Shown here: positions 57,399-64,000 of the stretch, piece by piece
How the letters are laid out: the number at the start of each line of letters is the position of its first letter
Position numbering within the stretch: the first letter of the stretch is position 1
Assembly (NCBI RefSeq): GCF_900177325.1
Contig: NZ_FXBL01000004.1
Span: forward strand, 4,464,001 to 4,528,000
Length of the DNA stretch: 64,000 nucleotides
Source: Mesorhizobium australicum
GTDB taxonomy: Bacteria; Pseudomonadota; Alphaproteobacteria; Rhizobiales; Rhizobiaceae
Direction of reading: 5' to 3'
The notes under the pieces: generated by a model
The model's input: the letters and a program-made list of their open reading frames with translations, nothing else
What the model was told of the DNA's origin: nothing
Databases searched by the model: none
Made by a program: the position numbers and the translations under genes

Positions 57399-58415
57399 AT
57401 GAAATTTTCACGCCTGATGGCGCCCGCCGTCGCATTCTGCGCAATCGGCGCAAGTGCCGTCTTCGCGCAAGACTATCCTGAAATGACGCTTCGCTACTCA
57501 TCCAACATTCCGGAGGTAGTGAACACGTCGAAGATCGACACCTACTTCTCGTCGGAGATCGAGAAGCGCAGCGGCGGCAAGATCAAGATCCAGCATTTCT
57601 GGGCCAACACGCTCGGCGGCGAATCGGAAATCGTCGACCTGGTCGGCTCCGGCGCGGTCGATCTCGGCCTGATCGTCACCGGCAACCAGTTCTCGCGCAT
57701 GCCCTTTACGGCGGTGACCAACGCACTACCGTTGACCTATACGGATGGGCCGAAGTTGAACAAGCTCACCCATGACATCTTCACCACCAATGCGACGATC
57801 AAGGCGGAGCTGGACGCCGCCAACCTGCATCCGGTGCTCTACCGCTACCTGCCCGACTACCGCTTCTATTGCACGAAGCCGATCAAGTCGCTTGCCGAGA
57901 TGCAGAACAAGAAAATCCGCTCCTATGGCTCGTTCGTTCCAATCATGTTCCAAGCCGTTGGCGCGATCCCGGTCAACGTCCAGCCGGTCGACATGATTCA
58001 GTCGATGCAGTCCGGCGCCATGGACTGCACCTACATGTTCAACTCGTCGGCCACCGCCTTCAAGGTCGATCAGGTCGCGAAATTCGGTACCGACCTGTCC
58101 TTCGGCGTCATCAGCGCCCACACGCTCTTCATCTCCAAAACCAAGTGGGAGGGCTGGCCGGAGAACGTGCGCAAGCTGTTCGAGGACGTCGCCGCGGATG
58201 CGGAGAAGTTCGGTAACGAGCTGATCGCGAGCGACGAGGCGAAGGCGGCCGAGAAACTTGCCGCGGCCGGTATGGAGATCGTCCACTTCGAAGATCCGGA
58301 CGCACTCAAGGCAAAGGTTCCGGATATGCTCGACACCTGGACGAAAAAGATGGACGAGATGGGCAAGGGTGCCGAGGCGAAGGAACTCGCCGACTACATC
58401 CGCGCCAACCGCTAG
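57399..58415 (+). CDS. dctP: TRAP transporter solute-binding protein (DctP family)
   Basis: This 338-residue periplasmic binding protein has a Sec signal (KFSRLMAPAVAFCAIGAS, Ala-rich cleavage before QDYPEM at 24). The mature protein shows the DctP pattern of a conserved Arg (YRFYC region) and AIPVNVQPVDMIQSMQSGAMDCTY. DctP proteins bind carboxylates, usually through that Arg. GTGGGAGGA precedes the ATG. It feeds the membrane pair encoded next, and a strong terminator-like hairpin follows. Confidence 0.94.
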   Translation: MKFSRLMAPAVAFCAIGASAVFAQDYPEMTLRYSSNIPEVVNTSKIDTYFSSEIEKRSGGKIKIQHFWANTLGGESEIVDLVGSGAVDLGLIVTGNQFSRMPFTAVTNALPLTYTDGPKLNKLTHDIFTTNATIKAELDAANLHPVLYRYLPDYRFYCTKPIKSLAEMQNKKIRSYGSFVPIMFQAVGAIPVNVQPVDMIQSMQSGAMDCTYMFNSSATAFKVDQVAKFGTDLSFGVISAHTLFISKTKWEGWPENVRKLFEDVAADAEKFGNELIASDEAKAAEKLAAAGMEIVHFEDPDALKAKVPDMLDTWTKKMDEMGKGAEAKELADYIRANR

Positions 58416-58428
58416 TCGTTCTCAACGG

Positions 58429-58460
58429 GCCGTGGCGATTCCGGTCGCCGCGGCCTTTTC
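58429..58460 (+). terminator. intrinsic terminator/attenuator between dctP and dctQ
   Basis: GGCCGTGGCGA (58429-58439) pairs with TCGCCGCGGCC (58446-58456), eleven base pairs including one G-U around a six-base loop, followed at once by TTTTCCTT. It lies 14 nt after the dctP stop and would reduce read-through into the permease genes. Confidence 0.75.
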
Positions 58461-58469
58461 CTTAACCGG

Positions 58470-59003
58470 ATGTCTCGGATGAAATCCCTTTTCGTTTGGA
58501 TCGACGCGATGCTGCGTCGACTGTCGCTCATCGGCTTTATCGTCGCCTCGGCGCTGCTGCTGATCGTCGGTATCATGGGAGCGGCCGATGTCGTGTCGAC
58601 CAACATTCTCATGAAACCGATACCCGGCATGGTCGAACTATCCGGCGCAATTCTCGGTGTGATTGTTTTTCTGGGTCTTGCTGAGGCTCAGGCGCGCGGC
58701 GCCAACATCATGATCGACGTGTCGACCCAGAAGATGGGCCCGCGCATGCTGCGGATCTCGACGATCTTCTCGCTCGGTCTCGGCGTGATCTTCATGGTGA
58801 TGATGGCCTGGCTCACCACGCGCCTGGCGATCTCCGCCTGGACCTATCGCGAGGTGGCGCTCGGGGCACTCGCTTTCCCGATGACCCCGTTCAAGGCCGT
58901 CGCGGCCTTCGGAGCGTGGCTCGCAGCCGCAGAATTCCTCCGTCAGTTCGTGCGCACCATCTTCGTGGGCGTCCAGATCCGGGAAGTGAAACCCGATGTT
59001 TGA
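58470..59003 (+). CDS. dctQ: TRAP transporter small permease (DctQ family)
   Basis: This 177-residue inner-membrane protein has four hydrophobic helices, as DctQ proteins have. The LFVWIDAMLRRLSLIGF opening and GLAEAQARGANIMIDV after helix 2 are typical. An internal ATG at 58479 is an alternative start. It pairs with DctM, whose start overlaps its end by eight bases. Confidence 0.92.
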   Translation: MSRMKSLFVWIDAMLRRLSLIGFIVASALLLIVGIMGAADVVSTNILMKPIPGMVELSGAILGVIVFLGLAEAQARGANIMIDVSTQKMGPRMLRISTIFSLGLGVIFMVMMAWLTTRLAISAWTYREVALGALAFPMTPFKAVAAFGAWLAAAEFLRQFVRTIFVGVQIREVKPDV

Positions 59004-60309
59004 TCCGCTCACACTCGGCATCCTCGCCATCGTTCTCATGCTCGTGTTGGCGCTGCTCGGTGCCCCGGTGGGCATCGCCATGGGTATCGTCGGCCTGGCT
59101 GGTCTCTGGATGACCGGCGGCTCGGCATTTGCGCTGAACACCATGATGAACCTGCCGTTCTCCATGGCCTCTGACTACGCGTTCATCGTCATCCCGATGT
59201 TCGTGCTGATGGGCGCGATCGCTTCGTCCTCAGGCATTACCCAGGAACTGTTCGGCTTCTCCAATCTGCTGCTGCGCTCGCGCAAGGGCGCGCTCTATCA
59301 GGCGACGATCCTGGCCTCCGCGGGCTTCGCGGCGATCTCGGGCTCGACGCTGGTCAACGCCGCGCTGTTCACCCGCATCGCGCTCGGTGAGATGATCAAG
59401 CTCGGCTACGACAAAGCCTTCGCCGCCGGCGCCATCGCCGCCGCCGGAACCATCGCCGCGCTCATCCCGCCGTCGATCGCCTTCATCATCTACGGACTGC
59501 TGACTGGCGAATCCGTCGCCGAGCTTTTGATTGCGGGCATCGTTCCCGGCATCCTGACGACAGTCGCCTACATGGTCGGCGTCTCTGTCATGGTTCGCGC
59601 GAAGCCGCATATCGCTCCGGACCCGCAGCCCAGAGCCTCGGCTGCGGAAATCGGCAAGAGCTTCCTGAACCTGTGGGCGACCTTCCTTCTGGCGGGCGTC
59701 GTCATCGGCGGCATCTATCTCGGCTTCACCACGCCATCGGGCGCGGCGGCGCTGGGCGCGATCGGCGCACTGGCGATCTCCCTGGCGCGTCGTCGCGTGA
59801 CGGGCGAAAGCCTTGCAGACAACCTGCGCGCGGCCGCGGCGATCACGGCGGCCCTGTTCATGGTCATCATTGGCGGCCTCATCTACTCTCGCTTCTTCCT
59901 GGTGGCCGGCACGGTGACCGCGTCGACCGACCTCCTCAAGTCGTTCGAACTGTCGCCAATGATGTTCATGCTGCTTCTGGTCGTCATCTTCATCATCCTC
60001 GGCACGTTCATGGACGCCCTCGCGATGCAGGTGATGACCCTGCCCTTCGTCTATCCGCTGGTGCTTGCCCACGGCTTCGACGGCGTCTGGTTCGGCGTCA
60101 TCATGGTCAAGCTGGTCGAGCTCGCGGTTCTGAGCCCGCCCGTAGGAATGAACCTATTCGCTGTCATCGGTGCCTCCGAAGGCAAGGTGAATCTGCACGA
60201 CATCCATCGAGGCATCGTGCCGTTCCTCCTCATCGAGTTCACCGTGCTGGCCATCCTGATCGCATTCCCCGACCTGTCGCTCTGGCTGCCTCGCCAGATG
60301 TTCAACTGA
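58996..60309 (+). CDS. dctM: TRAP transporter large permease (DctM family)
   Basis: This 437-residue inner-membrane transport subunit has about twelve hydrophobic segments. Motifs of DctM are seen: DYAFIVIPMFVLMGAIASSSGI, AAGTIAALIPPSIAFIIYG and GTFMDALAMQVMTLP. It uses the sodium or proton gradient to import the solute presented by DctP. It is followed in the same transcript by the dehydrogenase and SDR genes. Confidence 0.94.
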   Translation: MFDPLTLGILAIVLMLVLALLGAPVGIAMGIVGLAGLWMTGGSAFALNTMMNLPFSMASDYAFIVIPMFVLMGAIASSSGITQELFGFSNLLLRSRKGALYQATILASAGFAAISGSTLVNAALFTRIALGEMIKLGYDKAFAAGAIAAAGTIAALIPPSIAFIIYGLLTGESVAELLIAGIVPGILTTVAYMVGVSVMVRAKPHIAPDPQPRASAAEIGKSFLNLWATFLLAGVVIGGIYLGFTTPSGAAALGAIGALAISLARRRVTGESLADNLRAAAAITAALFMVIIGGLIYSRFFLVAGTVTASTDLLKSFELSPMMFMLLLVVIFIILGTFMDALAMQVMTLPFVYPLVLAHGFDGVWFGVIMVKLVELAVLSPPVGMNLFAVIGASEGKVNLHDIHRGIVPFLLIEFTVLAILIAFPDLSLWLPRQMFN

Positions 60310-60329
60310 CCGTTTCGAAGGCTCACGCA

Positions 60330-61241
60330 ATGACTGGCAACACCCGCATCGGTTTCATCGGCCTCGGCGCCATGGGCGAACCCATGGCTGCGCGGCTCAC
60401 GGCCGCAGGCTTCGCGCTCTCCGTCAACGATGCCGATGCGGCGCGAACCTCTCGCGTGGCCGCGGCGAACGGCGCGACGGCGGCGGCCTCGCCGGCGGAA
60501 CTGGCGGCGAACTCAGACATCCTCGTCACCATGCTTCCGTCGAGCGCGATCGTCTCGGCGGTGCTCGAAGGACCATCCGGAGCGCTTGCCGGGCTGGCGA
60601 AGGGTAGCCTGATCGTCGACATGTCGAGCGGTGTCCCGGAGATGACCCGCACTCTCGCGGAGGCGGCCGCGGCGAAGGGCGTCGCCATGATCGATGCGCC
60701 CGTCTCGGGCGGCGTGTCGCGTGCCAAGACCGGGGATCTGGCGATCATGGCCGGCGGCGACGCTGCTGCGATCGACCGCGCCGAGCCGGCGCTCAAGGCA
60801 ATGGGAAGCTCGATCATCCGCACCGGCCCGATCGGCAGCGCGCATGCGATGAAGGCGCTGAACAACCTTGTCAGCGCGGGCGGCTTCCTGATCGGCATCG
60901 AAGCCCTGCTCATCGGCCAGCGCTTCGGACTAGACCCGGCACTGATGGTCGACGTGCTCAACGTCTCGACCGGCATGAACAATTCGACCCAGAAGAAGTT
61001 CAAGCAGTTCGTGCTGTCGCGCAAGTTCGACGCCGGCTTCGGCCTCGACTTGATGGTCAAGGATCTTGGCATTGCGCTCGGCGTGGCCAATGCGACCGCC
61101 ACCCCTGCCCCTTTCTCCGGCCTTTGCCGTGACGTCTGGGCCGGCGCGCAGAAGTATCTCGGACCGGGGCAGGATCACACGGCGGTCGCGAAGTTCAGCG
61201 AGCTGATCGCCGGTTCGACGCTCGGCGAAGATGATCGATGA
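60330..61241 (+). CDS. NAD(P)-dependent oxidoreductase, 3-hydroxyisobutyrate dehydrogenase family
   Basis: This 303-residue beta-hydroxyacid dehydrogenase has the Rossmann motif GFIGLGAMGEPMA, the substrate motif DAPVSGGVSRAKTG and the catalytic Lys in AHAMKALNNLV. Family members act on 3-hydroxyisobutyrate, tartronate semialdehyde and related 3-hydroxy acids. The start at 60330 lies 20 nt after dctM. It would oxidise the acid taken up by the TRAP transporter. Confidence 0.92.
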   Translation: MTGNTRIGFIGLGAMGEPMAARLTAAGFALSVNDADAARTSRVAAANGATAAASPAELAANSDILVTMLPSSAIVSAVLEGPSGALAGLAKGSLIVDMSSGVPEMTRTLAEAAAAKGVAMIDAPVSGGVSRAKTGDLAIMAGGDAAAIDRAEPALKAMGSSIIRTGPIGSAHAMKALNNLVSAGGFLIGIEALLIGQRFGLDPALMVDVLNVSTGMNNSTQKKFKQFVLSRKFDAGFGLDLMVKDLGIALGVANATATPAPFSGLCRDVWAGAQKYLGPGQDHTAVAKFSELIAGSTLGEDDR

Positions 61242-61951
61242 CCGCGGCTCCGCTCGCGGGACAGACGGTCGCGGTGTTCGGCGGCTCGTCGGGCATCGGT
61301 CTCGCGACCGCCGAGGCCGCTCAAGCGCTCGGCGCCAAGGTGACGATCGCTTCGAGGACTGAAGCGCGACTGCGCGAGGCCGCATTGCGGATCGGCGGTG
61401 CGGAGATCGCCGCGCTGGACATCCGCGAAGCCGACGCGGTCCGCCGCTTCTTCGATGAGCGCGAACCTTTCCATCATGTCGTGGTATCGGCGGCGGAACT
61501 CGCGGTCGGCCCGCTGCGCAAGCGCAGCCTTGATGAAGAGCGCGCGGCATTCGACAGCAAGTTCTGGGGCGCGGCGAACGTGGCGCATGCGGCGCGCATC
61601 CGCGAAGATGGCAGCCTGACACTCGTTTCCGGCATGATCGGGGTGCGGCCGACGGGCGGCGCCACCATTCTCAGCGCCATCAACGCCGCGATCGACGCCC
61701 TGGCGAAGGCGCTGGCCACCGAGATGGCGCCCGTGAGAGTCAACTGCGTTTCTCCGGGCCGGATCGAGACGCCGTGGTGGGATTTCATGCCGGCGGACGA
61801 GCGCCAGGCGCTGTTCGACCGCACCGCTTCGAACCTTCCCCTCAAGCGGATCGGCCGCCCGCAGGAGATCGCGGCGCAAATCGTCCACCTGATGCAGAAC
61901 GGTTTCATGACCGGCAGCGTCGTGCTGGTCGACGGCGGCGGCGCCCTGTAA
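61238..61951 (+). CDS. SDR-fold protein without the Tyr-Lys catalytic pair
   Basis: This 237-residue Rossmann-fold protein has the cofactor motif FGGSSGIGLA near the N-terminus and a C-terminal GSVVLVDGGG. The active-site helix reads GATILSAINAAIDAL, where YxxxK is replaced by LxxxN, although the preceding Ser in LVSGMIG is kept. Either it uses other residues or it is a non-catalytic subunit. It overlaps the preceding dehydrogenase stop by four bases. Confidence 0.88.
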   Translation: MTAAPLAGQTVAVFGGSSGIGLATAEAAQALGAKVTIASRTEARLREAALRIGGAEIAALDIREADAVRRFFDEREPFHHVVVSAAELAVGPLRKRSLDEERAAFDSKFWGAANVAHAARIREDGSLTLVSGMIGVRPTGGATILSAINAAIDALAKALATEMAPVRVNCVSPGRIETPWWDFMPADERQALFDRTASNLPLKRIGRPQEIAAQIVHLMQNGFMTGSVVLVDGGGAL

Positions 61952-62007
61952 CGTTGGACGGGCGGGAGCAAGGCTCCGGAAGCCGATCGGCCTGTTAGAG
62001 CCGTCGA

Positions 62008-62808
62008 CTATCTGTCGGGGAAGCGGGCCGCGCGCTTTTCCTTGAAGGCGAGCATCGCCTCCTGCACATGCTCCGTGGCCGCGAGGCTGGCCTGCGCATC
62101 GCGTTCGAGATCGAGTTGCTGATCGAAATCGTTGTCGAACGCCGCGTCGACAAGCCGGCGCGCCGCAAGCTGTGCCGTGTTCGGTCCGGCGGCCAGTTGT
62201 TCGGCAATACGGCGGGCTTCGGCGGCAAGCTCCTCGTCAGGGACGCATTTCCAGATCAGACCGAGCGCAGCGGCCCGTTCGCCATCCAGCACCTCGCCGG
62301 ACAGCACCAGGCCGAGGGCCCGCGCACGGCCGAGATGGCGCGCGAGGTGCCAGGTCGAGCCGAGATCGGGCACCAGGGCGAGCTTCGGCGTGAAGGTCTG
62401 GACGAAACGCCCCGACTTCCCCGCCACGACGATGTCCGCCGCGAGCGCCAGGCCCGCGCCGCCGCCAGCCGCGACGCCATTGACCGCCGCGACCGTCGGG
62501 AACGGCGCGTTGCGGATCGCGCGAATCGTGCGGTTCATCAGCGTATCGAGCACCGCGGCGCAGGCGGCGGACCGTTCCTCCACCGGCAGGTGGGAACCCA
62601 TCATCGGATCGGAAAGATCCGCGCCCGAGCAGAAGGCCCGACCCGAACCGGTGAGCACCATGGCGCGCACGCTCCGGTCCGCTGCCAGCGTGGCGATCGC
62701 ATCGGTCAGTTCCTCGAATGTCTGGCGGCGAAGCGCGTTCAGCGTCTCCGGACGGTTGAGCGTGATGTGGGCAACCGGTCCGGCAATGCTGAGGTCGATG
62801 TCGGACAT
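62008..62808 (-). CDS. enoyl-CoA hydratase/isomerase family protein (PaaG-like)
   Basis: This 266-residue crotonase has the oxyanion-hole segment FCSGADLSDPM and VNGVAAGGGAGLALAADIV. The first Glu position of hydratases is not present (Gly-Ala instead), and LALVPDLGSTWHLAR matches the PaaG isomerase group, where an Asp acts. An isomerase for a CoA-bound ring epoxide or enoyl double bond is likely. It follows the MarR gene by one base. Confidence 0.9.
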   Translation of the reverse strand: MSDIDLSIAGPVAHITLNRPETLNALRRQTFEELTDAIATLAADRSVRAMVLTGSGRAFCSGADLSDPMMGSHLPVEERSAACAAVLDTLMNRTIRAIRNAPFPTVAAVNGVAAGGGAGLALAADIVVAGKSGRFVQTFTPKLALVPDLGSTWHLARHLGRARALGLVLSGEVLDGERAAALGLIWKCVPDEELAAEARRIAEQLAAGPNTAQLAARRLVDAAFDNDFDQQLDLERDAQASLAATEHVQEAMLAFKEKRAARFPDR

Positions 62809-62809
62809 T

Positions 62810-63376
62810 CTACTCCTCGATTTCCTGCACCGGCTGGCGCCGGCGCGACTTCCCGAATGCGATGGCGGCGAGTTCCGGGCTGAGTTCCGCGCCGGTGTAG
62901 GTGATGGGAGGCAGCGCGTTCAACGTCTCCGTCAGTTCCTTGAGGAGCTGCTGCAGCAAATCCATGCGCTCCTTGCCGAAGGCGTTGTAGATCTCCCCGT
63001 AGATCCCTTCGGAATACGGTGCGACCGCATCGATCAGGGTGAGCCCCTGGGGACTGATCGAGATCAGCGCGCGGCGCATGTCGTCCGGGGCGGGACGCCG
63101 GATGATGTAGCCGCGCGATTCTATGTCCTTGAGGATACGCGACAGCGAAGGCGTCAGAAGGTAGGTGACCTTGGCCAGCGCCGTGACCTCGATCTCGTTG
63201 ATGGAACTCAGGGCGCGCAGCACACGCCACTGCTGCTCGGTGATGTTGAAGAGATGAAGCGAAGTACGGAACCGCTGCATCACCGCTTCGCGTGCCAGAA
63301 GCAGCGACATCGGCAGCGATTTGGAGAAGCTTCTCAGCTTGACGTTGGCCGGTCGATCCCAGGTTTTCTTGTTCAT
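62810..63376 (-). CDS. MarR family transcriptional regulator
   Basis: This 188-residue winged-helix protein contains the MarR core: ITEQQWRVLRALSSINEIEV, LTPSLSRILKDIESRGYIIRR and DMRRALISISPQG. It resembles HpaR-type regulators of aromatic catabolism. It is co-transcribed with the PaaG-like gene and probably autoregulates; the 128 nt upstream contain GCCTGC-N9-GCAGGC at 63431-63451. Confidence 0.92.
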   Translation of the reverse strand: MNKKTWDRPANVKLRSFSKSLPMSLLLAREAVMQRFRTSLHLFNITEQQWRVLRALSSINEIEVTALAKVTYLLTPSLSRILKDIESRGYIIRRPAPDDMRRALISISPQGLTLIDAVAPYSEGIYGEIYNAFGKERMDLLQQLLKELTETLNALPPITYTGAELSPELAAIAFGKSRRRQPVQEIEE

Positions 63377-63504
63377 TTACGTTCCCGTAGCTCCCGGCTC
63401 TTAGTACCAGGCGATCTGCACTGCACCGATGCCTGCGTGGATGCGGCAGGCTAGCATACTCGCTCCCTTAGGAAAGCGGCCGCCTGTATTGTTCGATGGC
63501 GACC

Positions 63505-64000
63505 TCAAAGCTTCGTCGGCTTCATTCGGTTCTCCAGCATGCCGAGGGGAACCATGATGACAGAACTCAGGACGAGGAGAACGACGACGGCCGCAAACAC
63601 GCCGGCAGCGTTGAACTGGACTGCGGCATGTTCGATCAGGAAGCCAAGTCCCCGATTGGAGGAAAGCGCCTCGGACACCACCGTGGTGGTGAGCGCATAG
63701 CCTATGGAGGTTCTGAATCCGGTATAGATCCAGGGAAGGATGGCAGGCAGCCGCACCTTGCGCACGATCTCGCCTTCCGTGGCCCCCATCAGCCTCAGCC
63801 CGTCCATCGTGTCGCGGTCCACGTCGGCCATGCCGCCGAGCGTGGCGTAGAGGAGGAGGAAAAACACGACCGAGGCCACCAGCACGACCTTCGACAGGAG
63901 GCCGATGCCGAAGAGGATGACAAGCAGCGGCAGCAGCGCCACCTTGGGAAGGCCGTAGAGCGCCGCGATGAACGGTGACAACACCCGTTCGGCGCGCGGC
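63505..64000 (-). CDS. ABC transporter permease (SsuC/TauC-type), partial
   Basis: This is the C-terminal 165 or so residues of an inner-membrane permease; the frame stays open through the right window edge. The segment SPFIAALYGLPKVALLPLL, the coupling loop DGLRLMGATEGEIVRKVRLPAILPWIYTGFR and the final helices match nitrate/sulfonate/taurine-class permeases. Partner ATPase and binding protein must lie beyond the window. Confidence 0.9.
   Translation of the reverse strand, partial: PRAERVLSPFIAALYGLPKVALLPLLVILFGIGLLSKVVLVASVVFFLLLYATLGGMADVDRDTMDGLRLMGATEGEIVRKVRLPAILPWIYTGFRTSIGYALTTTVVSEALSSNRGLGFLIEHAAVQFNAAGVFAAVVVLLVLSSVIMVPLGMLENRMKPTKL

Noticed and set aside
1..64000. CRISPR arrays, insertion sequences, integrases, tRNA or rRNA genes
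   Set aside because: No spaced repeat array, transposase or integrase protein, or cloverleaf/rRNA segment was recognised by eye; a tRNA or ncRNA scan could still find a small gene.

Overview
The window is high-GC, densely packed DNA with the character of an alphaproteobacterium of the order Hyphomicrobiales (Rhizobium/Mesorhizobium/Aminobacter-like). The indicators are many ABC and TRAP uptake systems with dedicated solute-binding proteins, tandem Ku genes, a DUF892 stress protein behind promoters matching the alphaproteobacterial EcfG/RpoE2 consensus (GGAAC-N18-TT), and many GntR, IclR, TetR and MarR regulators. I saw no rRNA, tRNA, CRISPR array, insertion sequence, phage gene or plasmid maintenance gene. 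It reads as a chromosomal or megaplasmid catabolic region. The genus call is an inference.

Layout. 0-0.7 kb: a nucleoside deaminase. 0.7-15.1 kb: catabolic module 1. On the minus strand it has a kappa-GST/HCCA-isomerase-like protein, an oligopeptide-type ABC transporter (BCDF), a GST remnant, an MFS transporter and a GST. Divergent from these are hyuA-hyuB (hydantoinase/5-oxoprolinase family), then a TetR regulator and a solute-binding protein with a MalY/PatB-type C-S lyase. 15.2-18.5 kb: a general-stress module (small hydrophilic protein, lipoprotein, two Ku proteins, DUF892 protein, small basic protein). 18.7-25.5 kb: a spermidine/putrescine-type ABC transporter with an Asp/Glu/hydantoin racemase and a GNAT protein, divergent from a GntR regulator. 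25.6-34.6 kb: catabolic module 2, a single minus-strand operon hyuA-hyuB-SBP-permeases-ATPases.

35-52.8 kb: a long CoA-dependent catabolic cluster. It holds MaoC hydratase, SDR, BKACE, IclR, rhodanese, two acyl-CoA dehydrogenases, two crotonases, a Cys/Met-type PLP lyase, dihydropyrimidinase, an N-carbamoyl-amino-acid hydrolase, an acyl-CoA ligase, a second MaoC, a second IclR, a class III aminotransferase, an NTF2-like protein and a carboxymuconolactone-decarboxylase-family protein. Eight of these genes (39.1-48.2 kb) are almost all joined by 1-4 nt overlaps. 52.9-62 kb: a GntR-associated cluster with SDRs, a serine beta-lactamase-like esterase, a metallo-beta-lactamase-fold lactonase, a DctPQM TRAP transporter and a 3-hydroxyisobutyrate-dehydrogenase-family enzyme. 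62-64 kb: a PaaG-like crotonase with a MarR regulator, then an ABC permease cut by the window end.

The recurring theme is uptake and hydrolysis of cyclic amides and ureides. There are two HyuAB pairs, a hydantoin-type racemase, a D-hydantoinase-type amidohydrolase and a carbamoylase. Beside them sit C-S lyases, GSTs and a rhodanese, which point to sulfur-containing substrates. Most individual families can be assigned with good confidence. The substrates cannot, and pathway proposals are marked as inference.
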